Origin: Apricaphanius iberus
Taxonomy: Eukaryota; Chordata; Actinopteri; Cyprinodontiformes; Aphaniidae
Length of the DNA: 64,000 nucleotides
NCBI GenBank assembly: GCA_028564705.1
Contig: JAPXFQ010001299.1
Location: 207,501-271,500 of the forward strand
Direction of reading: 5' to 3'
Under the pieces are notes generated by a model. The model did not search any database. It had not been told where the DNA came from and worked only from the letters and a program-made list of their open reading frames with translations. This document shows positions 12,017 through 24,029 of this stretch, one piece after another (position 1 is the first letter of the stretch; each line of letters starts with the position of its first letter). The translations under genes and the position numbers were made by a program.

Positions 12017-12927
12017 ACGGTGACTGACCGGTTGGTGGGGTGTGGGCTGGTGGGTGGAGGTGCTGGGTTCTGTTGCCACCCGGCCATCGGGCGGTAGTAG
12101 CAAGGCTGGAGGATGTCGGCCTGGGGATTGGCCGCCCGGGACTTCGGTCTGCTCACGGGCCTGGCGCGGCATGTCCGGGGTACCCGAGTCGGTGGTGCGC
12201 CGGGTTCCGGCCTCGGCGCGGGGGCCCTCGGACGCTGGCGGTGCCTGGGGCGTCTCTTATTGGCGGGGAGGCTTTTTACCATCTAGCACAGGCGCTCTTT
12301 TTAACGGGGTGCGCTTGGGACGGGAGGGGGGAGGGCGTTGAGGGGGAGGGGGGGCTAAACTCAACCTGGGTGTCTAGTGACATGTGTTTTGTTAGCAGTG
12401 TGAATGTTGGGAAGGATTTAGGTATGCCCCTGGCATGGGGGCTGGTGGATTGCCGGGGCCCCCATGGGGCTCGGGGGTGCCGCTGCCGTGGGCCCCGACT
12501 TGACGTGCTGGGGCCTCCCACCCCTGGTGGATCGGGCCGAACGGGGGTGCCTATTGGAGTCAGCAGGGGAGCTGGCTCCCTGGGGTTGGCAATGGTCACC
12601 CCAGTTATTTTCTCCCCATCCCCATGCCTCTGTCCACCTGCTCCTTCATTCTACCATTCACAAGGCCTTGGGACGTGGGCACGTCACTGGGGTGCGGGAT
12701 GGAGCTTCCGTCTTCGCTACCCGGTGGCGGCCTGGGTCCCGATTTTATTGAGCAACTTAGACACTTACACTTGCAACATTTACATGGAACGCACATGTAG
12801 GGACCTGGCGGTGTGGAGCATTGGCGCTGGGGGCGGGACCCCTCATGGGGGGCCCCCTATAGGGGCCCGTTGTGGGGGCCTCGCCTGTGGTGCCGGCACC
12901 CACTGGTTAAACGCATCTAGACACTGA

Positions 12928-12950
12928 GGGCCCGGGGGGGGAGATGGGGG
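12928..12950 (+). other. G-rich tract, possible G-quadruplex, in L1 3' UTR
   Basis: G runs of 3, 8 and 5 occur within 23 bp and are conserved at 42482-42504 of the full-length L1. The longest run can split into two tracts, giving four in total. Confidence 0.4.
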
Positions 12951-14756
12951 TACCCGGCAGTATTCCCATGTCCCCCCCCTCTGTTTTAAGTGCACATTAG
13001 AACAACACGCAACAACACCACATTGAGCTGGGGGAGAGAGGCTGGGGGGTCTTTCCACACCCCTGTTCGTTGGACCATCAGGGGTCGGAGCCCGGATAGA
13101 ACATCACGCCGTCTGATCGGGGTCCTGGGCTGGTGGACTGCTCTTGCCGGTGTGGGGGCCTTGGCGGTCTGCTTGTCCCCGTCCTGGTGGGCAAAGGGGT
13201 CTGTCTCCTGGGTGCAGGGGCAGGGTTCTCTAATGGGGCGTCTGTCCCTGGGCCTGGGAGTATGGAGTATAGTGTACGTATGGGGGGTATGAATGAGTGT
13301 ATAGCGTCCTTTTTTCGTATGTCCTGTATTTGTAAGAATGTGTACGCATGAGAGGGAGGGTACGTATGAGTGTCTCTGTCTGTCTTTGTCTACCTGTCAG
13401 GTTGGGTGTTTGGCTGCTCTCTGGCCTGATGCATCTTCTTCCCTCCCCGTCACTCCCCGTCGTGATGGTTGCTCCTGCCCGCTGGTTGATGATGGCTCTC
13501 GATGCCTGGGGCCGGGGGTCCCGGTTGCGGCCCGGCTCGGTCCTGGTGCATGTCGGGCGGGTCCTGGGTGGTCCGGTGTGTCGGGCGGCCGCTGTTTCGG
13601 GCCGACGTCCTCCTTGGATTGACTGGGGCACCTCTTCTGGGGGTGCCGAGGTTGTAGAACAGGTTGGTGCCGTCCGGTGGATCGGTGGGGACCGTGCCTG
13701 GCGCCCAGTCCTCCTGCCGGTTCCAGGACTTCTGCTGGCTGGTCTGTTCGCCTGGTGGGGCTGTCCGGCATTGGCTGGGCCCCTGATCTTGGCGCCCTAC
13801 GTGGGGCGGGATCTGGACCCGGGAGCTGGAAGATCTGGATGTCCAGGTGCCGGCTGGGCGCGGCCTGGGGAGGGCGTACACCCGCTGTGGCTCTTGCTGT
13901 GGCTCCCTGGCGTGTGGGTGTGTGGAGGCGGGCCGGGTTGTTGGCGGTGGGTATTGGTCCGGGGTGGCGGCGGCGTGTGTTGTCCGTCGGTTGGCTGCGG
14001 GTCCTCCTTGCCTGCGGCGGCGGCGGGGGGCCCTTGTCGGCTGGTCCCTGGTTGGGGCCCCGCTGGGGGGCGGGGTGCCCCTGGTCCGGGCCCGCCCTGG
14101 CGTAGCCGGTTACCGGCGGAGCCCGTGGGCTCGTCACTGCGATCTCTCGGGCCCCAGCATTGCGGCTGGTGGGTGTTCCCCTGGGGCTTCCATCTGTTCC
14201 CCTCTTGGCGGGTGATCGACCTTGCGCTGATCCGCCTGTGGCCTCTGTACTCTATGGGACCCTGGATGCATACATCTCTTGCCTCCTCCATGTCTGTGCC
14301 GATTCCTGTAGGACGGATTGACGGTTCCTTACACCAGCTATCAATCACTTGCGTGGGGAAACCTTATTCCGACCTGCATGCTCGCGCACACATGGGTGTG
14401 GGGACATTGGTGAGGACGGACATATCTTAAGCTGAGGTTATCATCATTAGTTAGTTGTTCACAGGAGCTTACCAGAAACATTTGTATTATGTTCATTAAT
14501 CAATGCTTGTGTGTAGTGAATGTGTAATTCTTAGTTTATTCTACTAGATCCGAACTATTGGTTTGGTTCTGTACAGTTTGTCGTTTTTGTTTTGTATTAC
14601 TGTTTCTCTGCCGTCCGGCAGAGGTGGAGGACTGGGATGTTTTCTTGTGTTCTTTGTTTGCCTCCCTGTCTTGTGTCGTCGGTTCGCACCTCTGCTGGTC
14701 CGGTTTCTTTTCTTCACCTTCTTCCTTTCTTCCTTCTTGTCTCAGTTTAATGTCCA

Positions 14757-14764
14757 TGACGTCA
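14757..14764 (+). promoter_or_regulatory. CRE-type palindrome in L1 3' UTR (truncated copy)
   Basis: A perfect TGACGTCA, also present in the full-length copy at 44323-44330. Confidence 0.3.
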
Positions 14765-14789
14765 GGAAATTGAACCCACAGTAATCACT

Positions 14790-14795
14790 AATAAA
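14790..14795 (+). promoter_or_regulatory. AATAAA polyadenylation signal in L1 tail
   Basis: A canonical hexamer lying 135 bp before the A15 tail, much farther than the usual 10-30 bp. The real end of the element therefore seems to lie well downstream of it. Confidence 0.4.
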
Positions 14796-14827
14796 GATTT
14801 TTCATACATATACATCAAGTGGCGTAC

Positions 14828-14842
14828 TACAGCGAAGCTGTA
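14828..14842 (+). other. L1 tail hairpin 1 (truncated copy)
   Basis: TACAGC-GAA-GCTGTA, a perfect 6-bp stem, is identical to 44394-44408 in the full-length copy. Confidence 0.6.
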
Positions 14843-14884
14843 ATACTCTGCTTGGGAAAGTAAAACTGTTGGGCTTGTACTTGG

Positions 14885-14907
14885 TACTCAGACACCAATT
14901 CTGAGTA
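14885..14907 (+). other. L1 tail hairpin 2 (truncated copy)
   Basis: TACTCAGA, a 7-nt loop, then TCTGAGTA: a perfect 8-bp stem 24 bp before the poly(A), identical to 44451-44473. Confidence 0.65.
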
Positions 14908-14945
14908 GCATACTGCTGGACAGGACACGTAAAAAAAAAAAAAAA

Positions 14946-14965
14946 TCTTTATATAAAGGCTATGA
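14946..14965 (+). repeat. Resumption of the split dispersed repeat after the L1
   Basis: The sequence right after A15 (tctttatataaaggctatg) matches how the repeat ending at 12016 continues in other fish copies, from memory of the family. A good target duplication was not resolved. Confidence 0.4.
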
Positions 14966-17590
14966 TTTTGACCTAAAAATAAGTTTTTAACACAAGCTAA
15001 GCAGGTGATGCACTAGCTTTTAAAATAAATTAATAAAAATATGACAGGGAAACAGAAGTAGCTTAATACTCACTTTAGGCTGCCAAGGTGCTTACCATAA
15101 TGAGAGAAAGCGATCTCAGCTTTGAACACAGCAGCATAATGGCTTTTAGCTGAAAAATAGCATAGAGGAGAGCTAAAGGCAGTATACCCCAAGGATTCCA
15201 TTTTGAAGACAGACCCAAAGTTAGTATTATATTGAGCTGACTGAGCAGCTGAATGTGCAGTCATCTACTGAGAGAATTGGTATGTTGGATCATTTGTAGT
15301 AATTTAGGTTATTATGTGGTGTGAGTGGTTGTTTTTGCAGCATCCCCCTTTACTCTGTAATCTATGATTACAAATATTTCAGAAATGGGCTAACTATGAT
15401 TATTTTCAGTTATGATTAAAAGATTAAATAAAGTGATTCCAATCTTTTTTTAACACCATAGCTGTTATTTATGCCAGTTAGGAATTGCCTACAAGGCAGT
15501 TTTTGAGGTACTCTGACTCTGTCAACTCACCCTTTCTAACTTAAAATTTATTTTGGTGTTAGGATTGTTAATGTTTGCATTTTTGCTTGCAGAATGTTTG
15601 TTTGGTTTTAAATTACCTTGAATTCATGGTGTATCTCTGAGTCAAAATTCTGGTGCTTTGGCATCAGTAGATGTGACTGATATTCATGTATAGTCACACT
15701 ATTCTTCGATGTTCTCTCAGAGCTCAGAACTCGAAATATTTGGCATATTTCCAACAAAGTAAGCAAACAATAATAATAAGAAAACAATTTTTGTCTATTC
15801 TTGTGAAAAACAAGAAAAACCCTGTCTGTAAGGATGAGCTTTTCACCATCTGGCTAGAAGTGTGATTGAAATATATATTTTTGACACGTGTCTTAGTCCA
15901 AATTTATTTTTTATTTAAATGTTCATTTGATTCTTTTCGTGGTCCTTCATGTTATTGTGACAAAAAAAGAAAGCTGGAAGAAAATGTTATATGATGATGT
16001 TTTGTTTTTGTTTTTTCTCACTTCTGTACTACCTGAGGCTGCTGTACAGTCTGCTGAGGTACTTAATGATGGTCCAAAGTCTTGGAAAACTCTAAGTCCA
16101 CATGTTTTGTTTTAAAACTGAACACTAATTTCAGTTCAGTTTATTACTATATTTCCAATTCCCAACAATACATTCAATACATGCCCCATGTAATTTAAAA
16201 CTTCAGGCGTAGGTATATATTGTAAAATAAATTTGAAATCTATTGATATGCAATTTCTTATTTTAATTTAGAAAGTTAAAAGTTCTACAAGCTATAGATT
16301 AATATAATACAGAACTATATAGTTCAGGTGTTGATGGTCATGGCTTAAAGTTGTTAAAGTTGTTAAAGTTTCAGTTTTCACTGAAAAAAAGTTTATTACA
16401 TAAAGACCGTTCCTTTAAAGTCATTGTTATACAAAACCACAGCCTGCTGCAAAGCATTGCTTTGCTTTATTATTCAAATTAAGGGTATGGTTATGGTTTA
16501 AGTCAGCCACACTTTTTCCTTCCCCTCAATGTCCTATTAATATGCAAGAATCCAGTGTTATGTGAATCAGTATAGGTCATAACTTGTTTGTATCACATCT
16601 AAATTTTGTAAGATCATAATCATAGAAATTGACAAAAATAAAAACTGGAACTATATCACTCTATATGTAATAAATATGTTTATTATGGGCATTTCACTTT
16701 TTAAAATTCAAATTACAGAAATACATTAGTACTTACTTTTAAATACATTAGTACCTACTTTTAAATCTTATACTCTTGAAATTTTCTGTGATGCACCTGC
16801 ACAGCATCACACTAGCATGAAAATATGGTAATACAACAATGCAACGATACATGAAATCAGAGTGCAATGGTTAACACCAAGCACAGAAAATAATACCCTT
16901 AAGTGAGAAACGATCACAGCAGGAGGCCATTTCTACTGTTCGAAAGCACAGAACAGCATTACCAACCAAAGATGTATTCTCAAGTGGGTAACTGGCTGTG
17001 CTGTGTACAAATATAGTTTCTTGAGATTATTGCTGTGACCAAAATGTGCCCGACCCTTCCTTTGTGCTCACAGCTAGTCAATCTACTTTGTCAATTTTAA
17101 GATATTTTCGAAATTGTAGACAAAGATAAACTTCCGCTTCACTGTTAGGTGCTGTTTGTCAAAGAAGCAGCTCAGTGTGTTGACATGTGTGTGTAAAGGA
17201 TGGGGATTTGCTCCAATCTGTGAGCTGCTTTTTTCATTTTTTCACTAACAGTAATAGGTTTGGGGGGGGTTTCTAAACATGATAGAGTTTTAGACATGCT
17301 GTTTAGCAATGGGTAAAGACTTTCACAAAACCGGATCATTTGGTTAAAAAGCTGAAGGGCAGCAGAGTAACAGTACCAGCATAAATTTTTTGCAGGCAGA
17401 AGAAACAACAGAGAGGGCAGGGGTCCACACACATAAAACATTTATTTGTGTTTTTAATGCTGTTAAATAATAATAAATGACAGGTTCTTATCAATAGCTT
17501 GCACCCACAGGACAGTATTAATATCTGTGCAGTGTTAAATACACATAAAAACATAAAAATTGAATAAAAGCCTTGAATAACATCGTCTCC
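14966..17590. other. No recognisable gene or element
   Basis: AT-rich sequence. The only structure seen is a short direct duplication at 16718-16766 (units containing atacattagtac, period about 22). Confidence 0.5.
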
Positions 17591-18560
17591 GTGTCACTCG
17601 CGTTGTCACACTCAGAAACTCCAAAAATGGGCAAAAAGGTGGAGCTGAGAGTGGTGCTGTGAGGTGCAGGGTAGAGGCTTGACAATCTGAGCTGACATAG
17701 CTACAAGCTAGTCGGGAGCTAGTCCGGAGCTAACGTAGGCTGCAGCCGGTTTCAGCCAGAAGACCGCAATGGAGTAACCTTTGCCCCGTTTTTCCACTAG
17801 GATCACTTTAGACCCAGAAACATATTGATTGGGGAACACATATCGATATAACAAGACCTAACTGGGCCGGGTCACAACGGCCTAAAACGGTTGTATTTCC
17901 ATTACCATCGATGGAGGGTGAAGTCATGGGCGGGCTTAGCTTATCAACTCATCCAGCAAAAAGCAGTCACAAAGTCATCATGACAACTCATCCTCTCAAA
18001 AAATAAAAGACTTTTGATTCACCTCACATCTCAGACATCCATTAGTTCATGCTTCCAGCTGTGTTCCTCATACCAGTACTGATCTAACCAGCAATCATCC
18101 AGTCTGTCTACAGTCCGACTCTGTAGTCGTCCATCCTGATCTAGCCGACTCCCGCTCTTGAAGCCGGGGCTTCTCGGTCCTGCCGACTTTGCTGCTCTGC
18201 TGCTACCAACTCGCATGTAGAAAGAAATAAAAGCTCAGATCAGAACAGCATTCTTCTTAGCCACCTGACAGAAATTCTCCCCGCACTGCTGGCGAAGCAT
18301 CACCCCGTATAAAGCCTTCTCCAAGCAGAGACTTCTTGGACGGTCTGTTACTGTAATCAATACCACAGCAAGCCATCTTTGTCCAGTAAGTGCAGATTAA
18401 CATCCAAAACCGAAGAAAAACTGCAGGGGCAACTGAGTTCAGAAAACAGACATAGCTTTAGTCTTTACGTTAGTCCCAGGTTGTTGAAGGCCTTCCCTGA
18501 GCAGTCGGCATCAGGGCAGACTAGGGTGCAGAGTTAGCCTAGAGAGACCTGTCAATCAAA
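17590..18560. repeat. Unclassified GC-richer repeat-like region
   Basis: CpG-containing sequence unlike its AT-rich flanks, with words such as ccccgtttttccactagg seen in fish non-autonomous DNA transposons. A 61-codon minus-strand ORF (18031-18216) is Arg/Ser-rich and unrecognised. No terminal repeats could be paired. Confidence 0.3.
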
Positions 18561-18564
18561 AGGA

Positions 18565-18870
18565 CACGGCCCTAATTATTCATAATTTCAAGATTAAATT
18601 ACAAATAAATGGAGGAGTTAGAAAAAAATTCACCCCCTCAGAGTTGTCATGATGGTAAACCTGAACTATCTGACCTAAAATGTTTTTTTGAACCAGGCTG
18701 TAAACATGTTTATTTTTGCTGTAAAGTTGTCCTTTTTAACATGGGAGTCAATGGGAGTTTGCTCCTTTTTTGGAGCCAGCCCCCAGCGGATGAGGGAGGA
18801 ACTACAATTTTTGTCACTTCCTTGTTGGCTTCACATTCTGTGGCCGTAGTTTGCCTGTTGGGCTATATCC
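18565..18870 (-). repeat. Second copy of the split teleost dispersed repeat (inverted)
   Basis: The minus strand here parallels 11416-11545: gaagtgacaaaaa, cctcatcc, ggctggctcc, cccatgttaaaaa and tttacagcctggtt occur in the same order. It is uninterrupted over this part. Confidence 0.65.
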
Positions 18871-18894
18871 ATTCCAAAGCCAATAACTGATCTC

Positions 18895-20074
18895 GGGACT
18901 CATTTATCAAGCTTGCTCACGCACAAAACGGTGTCTGAAAACTACATAAGCAACTGTATAAGCAAAGTTTGGGATTTATAGAAGCACACTAAGGAGGAGA
19001 GATGACAAAATTATGAATTTAAGCCACATTTTGAGAACTTGTAGAGCATTGCACACACAAACGAACACAAACAACACACACACTTCTCCCCTGTCCCGTC
19101 TATAGGAACTGTGAATAAAAATGAGAATTTCATTAAAAATATGCTGCATTTAAGAATTATTTTAATATACATGTCTTCAGATTTTATTGCAATTGCACAT
19201 ATTGGTGCATGTGTGAAGAACAAATATGCTGCAGCGTCCCAGCATAATTCTGCACAATGGATGCACTGGCACTCATTTAAGATTCTTTTTTTAATGTCAG
19301 TCACGCTGCTGCATCAATCATGCCTTGTCCCTTTCAGCTTCTCCGTTTATTTTTATCCCTCCAAATCAATATTTTGCGTGGGTGATACATTTAAAAAGAA
19401 GTTATATATAAAGGCCAGACGTTAAATATCTAGTGCTTATTATGTTCTGTTGTGATTCAGTTTTATTTGTTTTAATTTGCTTTGATTCCAGTCTTTCTGT
19501 CGCTACAAGAGGTAATCAAAGCCTATAATTGAAACTTTATATTTAAAGTTCTTATTTGTTTCATCTCTTGTGCTGCTGCTTTTATTTTAAATTTATTTTT
19601 AAGTTTTTTTATTTTTTACTCTTGTCTACTAACACATTTGTAAATATATTTTTGACTGTTTATGTGAAGCCTTTGGCTGAGTAAAGCTCTATATAGATCA
19701 ACATTGATTGATTGAAATAAAACAGTCTTCTCTGCCTCCGAATGCCTGCAGCTGTGTTTTTCTCCGCCTCTCGGTTACCATGGTTGCCCGTGAAATGCCC
19801 CATATTAGTCGTCATAAGTTGATGCAAAATAGTCACTAGACACTTTGCATTGACCGTTTATGGCAGAAAGTGGGTGTGTAGGAGGTTAGATATGATCCTA
19901 ACACAGCTGAGCACATTTCTACGAAGAGTCTGATCCATAAAGAGGAAATTGTGTGCAGCTGTGCGTACTGCAGGTTTGATAGATCAGAAACTTACTAGGC
20001 GTAAGTAAAAAAGTTGCTGAGATTTAAGTACGGTTTTAGTGAGGATTCTCTGCAAAGTTTTATAAATGAGACCC
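18895..20074. mobile_element. 1.18-kb TIR-bounded non-autonomous DNA transposon
   Basis: The left end (gggactcatttatcaagctt) and the inverted right end (aagttttataaatgagaccc) form imperfect inverted repeats of about 22 bp. A further copy of the right end lies at 52326-52348. No transposase is encoded; the 97- and 104-codon frames on opposite strands at 19.0-19.4 kb overlap each other and lack motifs. A LINE/SINE-like tail (ctttggctgagtaaagctct, then TTGA repeats) at 19660-19716 may be nested inside. The superfamily is undetermined and no clear target duplication was found. Confidence 0.5.
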
Positions 20075-20236
20075 CTGATTATTTATAGTCTGGCATTGGC
20101 AACTGAGAGGGAGACTGCTAATTTGTGTTAGCATTAGAGACACTACTGATTAGCCTACTGCCTCTGCTGTTCATTAGCTAAGGGCTAATAGGCTGGCGAC
20201 TAGCATGCCTAAACTCGTCACTGGCCTTATTAGTCA

Positions 20237-20620
20237 TGTATTTTCTTCTTCTTCCTACTTTGGTGGTTGGCAAACAACTTGATATAATTTACCACCACCT
20301 TTTGGACTGGAATGGTCTTAATGACTATTCTTAAGTTAATAAGTGAGTTTTAAAACTCAAAATATCAGCTATAAATTATATCCCCCACACTCTTGTTAAA
20401 TCTAATTAATCCTTAAACGAACACTATTTCTTTTGCTCAAACTTGAGTATTTTTCTCTCCTGTCTATATTAATAACAACCTAACATTACATGTTCAAATG
20501 TTTCTTCACACATCATTCATCCAGTAAACATCAGCAGTGTGAGGCCTGATGAATTGAAGTCTCTTTGTTGTGATCTCTTTAAAATAGTTATGGCATCTGT
20601 ACAGAGTTTTCGGTATGCAT
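20237..20620 (-). mobile_element. 3' end of an I/Nimb-like LINE, degenerate
   Basis: Read on the minus strand, 20510-20472 encodes CEETFEHVMLGCY, the Cys/His zinc-knuckle and ETxEHV block found after the RNase H region in I-group LINEs. A diverged YRQERKIL stretch follows, then the 3' UTR (ttgtttgccaaccacc), then a GAA-rich tail at 20252-20238. Several stops interrupt the frame. Only about 0.4 kb of a multi-kilobase element remains. The clade name is from memory of tail and motif style. Confidence 0.5.
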
Positions 20621-20701
20621 TTACAGCCACCTATAAATTGAGCTTTTCTTTTTGAAATACTTCCTTTGACATCATTTACCCTTTTCGTTGTGTTTCGACA
20701 G

Positions 20702-20756
20702 AAGCCAGGTCAGGACAACCAGTGTTTTCAGATAATATTGACCAGACTCTGGACAG
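20702..20756 (+). other. Weak candidate host exon (55 bp)
   Basis: A pyrimidine-rich run ending in cgacag (20681-20701) precedes a 55-bp segment that ends CAG before gtacag. In the frame offset by two bases it reads ARSGQPVFSDNIDQTLD without a stop. The same frame remains open a little beyond the donor (RYRQFLRS). It could be an exon of a gene with very large introns or a chance match. I do not recognise the peptide. Confidence 0.2.
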
Positions 20757-20759
20757 GTA

Positions 20760-21229
20760 CAGACAATTTCTTCGATCTTGTGTTTATATTACATAAATAT
20801 GGCCTTTTTGTACAGTGTAAATGTTGCTCTTGTGTCCTTTTTCCTGAAATTGAGTGTCTTTTTAAGCATTTTTAATCTATAAGGAAATGCTATAAATGAG
20901 AAATGCATATTCTTATTTAAAAGGTTTTTAACTTTACAAGCACATTTGTTAATACTATTACTAATACTAATACTATAGAACTGTGGTACGTTACTTTTAT
21001 CTAAATGGTAAGAATCATACTGAGCAGAGAAAGAAAAAAATCATTCCCTCAATAAATACAGTGGAGGAAACAATATTCTTTCGGCCTGTTTCTCTTTGAT
21101 AGGAAGATTTTACCAAACTAAAGTGCCAATGGACAGGGCCTTGTACTTCCGAAAAGGAAAGTGTGACCTGAATGAGATTTTTGGGTTGACATTATGTATC
21201 TCTGCATTATAATGAAACTACCATAAATG
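20760..21229. other. No recognisable feature
   Basis: AT-rich non-coding sequence up to the hAT target duplication. Confidence 0.5.
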
Positions 21230-21237
21230 GTAAACAC

Positions 21238-21594
21238 TAGGGATTCACCGAAATGAAAACTGTTGGCTGAAACCGAAAACCGAAAATGAAGAAAGCTAAG
21301 GCCGAAAACCGAAACACCGAAATAAATGATTGTCAATTATTAGAACGATAGCATTTATGGCTATGATGTGTACTAACCTCACTAAAATCAAGGCATTGCA
21401 ATAAATCAGTTACAAAACTATGAAGATATTTATTTAGCACTGACATAACAACAATGCACAATATAAATCAAATTAATAAAATTTTCGGCTGTGTTGTTTC
21501 GGTGATTTAGGTATTTCAGCCGAAAACCGAAAATGCAGTTTTGGGTCATTTTCGGCCGAAAAGTTTCGGTGACCGAATTTTCGGCGCATCCCTA
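21238..21594. mobile_element. hAT MITE with perfect 8-bp target duplication
   Basis: The element begins TAGGGATTCACCGAAA and ends TTTTCGGCGCATCCCTA, an imperfect TIR pair typical of hAT. It is flanked by GTAAACAC at 21230-21237 and again at 21595-21602. Many copies of cgaaaa/ttttcgg lie near both ends. At 357 bp, with no ORF, it depends on a transposase supplied elsewhere. The perfect duplication suggests a fairly recent insertion. Confidence 0.88.
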
Positions 21595-21602
21595 GTAAAC
21601 AC

Positions 21603-24021
21603 ACTACCTTTATTTGTTATTGAGCAAGCTATTACAATCAACTGACACCAGCTATATTTAACTCCTGCAGTGTATCTCTGATATAATATAAATGCTTATT
21701 TTGTATTAATCAGTTTGTTGTTTAAAGACTGAGAACAGATTTAGGTTAATTGTAAACTACGACTGGAGGAACTTCTAAATGCTTTGTATTTTCTGAAAAG
21801 CATATTTCATAGAACCAGACATGAAAAAGCTCAAGCAGGTTGACAAAATCAATGTTTTACAATTCTGTTTGGCAATAGAAGTAAAACTATGATGTTTTGT
21901 TTGTTTCTTTTAAGAAGGTAACTTCAAATTCCTTTGCTTATTTAGACTGTGGTGATTTCAATTATCTCATAGACAGGTGTTTCAAAATGTCATGGAGGGC
22001 TTGCCATGGATCTGAATTTAGGGTGTGGAGGTGAGCTCTGAGCCCCTTACCATCTGCTGTATTACCCTGTACTACTTCTTGCTAAAAGAAGTTCCCACTT
22101 ATGCCACTGTATTTGAGATTTAATTATCCTGCTGCACAAATTTGAAGCTAATCACATATTTTTTATGCGATGGATACAACTGTGAAGATGTTGAATGTTA
22201 TTTTGTTCTTCACCTTCTTCACAGTTGTCAAAAACACTAAAAAAAAATATTTGCTGTACATATTCCCATTTCAACAGTTAACTCACTGAAGGCCCTGGCC
22301 ATGAACAAATGTATGCAAAGTAAAGTAAAGTATCGTCGTGCATAAGCAGTGTTGTTTGCATCTGGTTTAATTCTGATTTTAAGCTGTAAATTGTCTGGAA
22401 ATGATATGAAATTTAAACTTTATACTTTTAATTAGTTTTTTTCCTTTATGAGATGTGCATAATTTATTTTTGCAGTTCATGCATTATTGCCTTCCTTTGC
22501 TTTTAGGAGCAAGCATAAGCTTTTCAAAAACTGTTTGCTTTGATACCATGTTCCATAGCAAGGTGATGTTGATTTTTCTCCTGAGTATTTTGCATACCAT
22601 TTGCATTAAATATACCCTTATTGAGCGTGCCATCTATAAAATCCACTCAGTGTACTGCTTTTCCATCATTTCACTGCCCGTTCTCAATCAACACATAGGG
22701 AGAGGTACCTACGAACAAGTTAATTGTTTCTTTGAGAGTGCAATCATTTTGTCTGGTTGCTGGTAGGAACTCTCCAGTTAAACAAGTTAAATCAGACTGC
22801 TCTAGAAGCTTGTTTAGACAATTATGTTTATTTTATGCAACAGTGATTCTCAGAGGGGATTCAATTGTAATTTTTGAAGTTTTCAGTTATAAGGTAATAA
22901 CTGAGATATAGTTATAAAATATGTCAGTGTGGCAGGTGATGAAATGCTTCAGCAAGCATGTTACATATGTGGGAAAGAAAAAAAAATCAATGTAGAGCTA
23001 CTGAGGGGGGTGGAGTGGGGGTTTGGAGGTGTTGAATGAGGGCAAGATTTAGAATATACTGTATATTTTATGAGGCTCTCCTGCTTACTGTGAACAATTT
23101 AATGGGTCTCTTTTTCTGCTCCGATGCAAATTTACTGTACAGAATGCATCGGATTTGACAAAACATGTATATGGAAAAGAGGAGAAAAAATTTCAAGAAA
23201 TTTTAAATTATTTCAAAAATTCAGTTCAAAAAGTGAATCTAATTGTATGTAGCGGCATTATATAGAGTGGTGTTAACTAAGCACATTTTTCTGTTATTTT
23301 GATTAGCATGGTTTGCAGCTAGAAAACACAATTTTCATAAGAAAATATGAATATTTCAATAGAGCAAAAGGTTATTTACAAAACGCTTTATCAACTCATT
23401 CTAATGTAAGGTTGAGTGAAAGGAAACTGTGTCAGTGAGCCACAGGGTTAACTTCTGCCTTAAGAGGATTGTGAACTAAAACCTTTTCGGGAGTTTAGGG
23501 AAATTCACAAGGAGGGAACATTGTCTGTACTCAAAAATTCTGCTCACAAGCTTAATTGACCTGTCCCACAGTCCTAACTAAGCCCAACCCTCCTTAGTTA
23601 CTGTTGCTAACTCGGACAAGCCAATGCAGCTAACAGCATGTTTTGAATGTCTGTGGTCAGTGCCGAAACTATTCATCAAGAGACTGTTGAAACCTTTTGG
23701 AGACAACAGTAAATATCTTTGAAGAGCCTTCAGAAAGGTCAGTGTTATGCCATTTAGGGCTATACACAAAAGCTGAAACTTGAATTATATGAAAAAAAAA
23801 GAAAAACTGAAATTAGAGGCACAGATCTTCAGATCACAAGCAAGAGGGAGAAGCCTAATCTAGTGTCTAGTTGTCTTTGATGAGAAAAACATAATTAAAG
23901 ACCAGCATTCTACAGTATGTACAGCAGGGTAATGTGCTAAATTAATTTATCATCCGTTAAACAATAGCCTGCCAGGAGACTAGGTTTAGGAAGTTCATTA
24001 CCGATAGGCTTTATGTGATTG
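21603..24021. other. No recognisable gene or element
   Basis: AT-rich sequence with only short chance ORFs (longest 103 codons at 22455-22766, hydrophobic, no motif). Confidence 0.5.
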
Positions 24022-24029
24022 ATATTAAC

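Larger units (their letters stand above)
12017..14945 (+). mobile_element. 5'-truncated L1-clade element: 3' UTR and A15 tail only
   Basis: From about 12355 to 14930 this is nearly collinear with 41945-44496 of the full-length L1, ending in the same tail and followed by A15 (14931-14945). The ORF2 coding region is absent. The first ~335 bp (12017-12352) have no equivalent in the full-length copy apart from a ggttggtg word near 12030 (compare 41932), so either this copy keeps UTR sequence deleted from the other or it is a subfamily difference. All open frames here (up to 360 codons) are by-products of high GC. Confidence 0.85.

Noticed and set aside
12040..12927. Plus-strand frame of 295 codons
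   Set aside because: Spans the L1 UTR start and has no domain; only part of it has a counterpart in the other copy.
13348..14430. Plus-strand frame of 360 codons
   Set aside because: Lies in the truncated L1 3' UTR; Gly/Trp/Arg-rich reading caused by GC content, not kept as one frame in the full-length copy.
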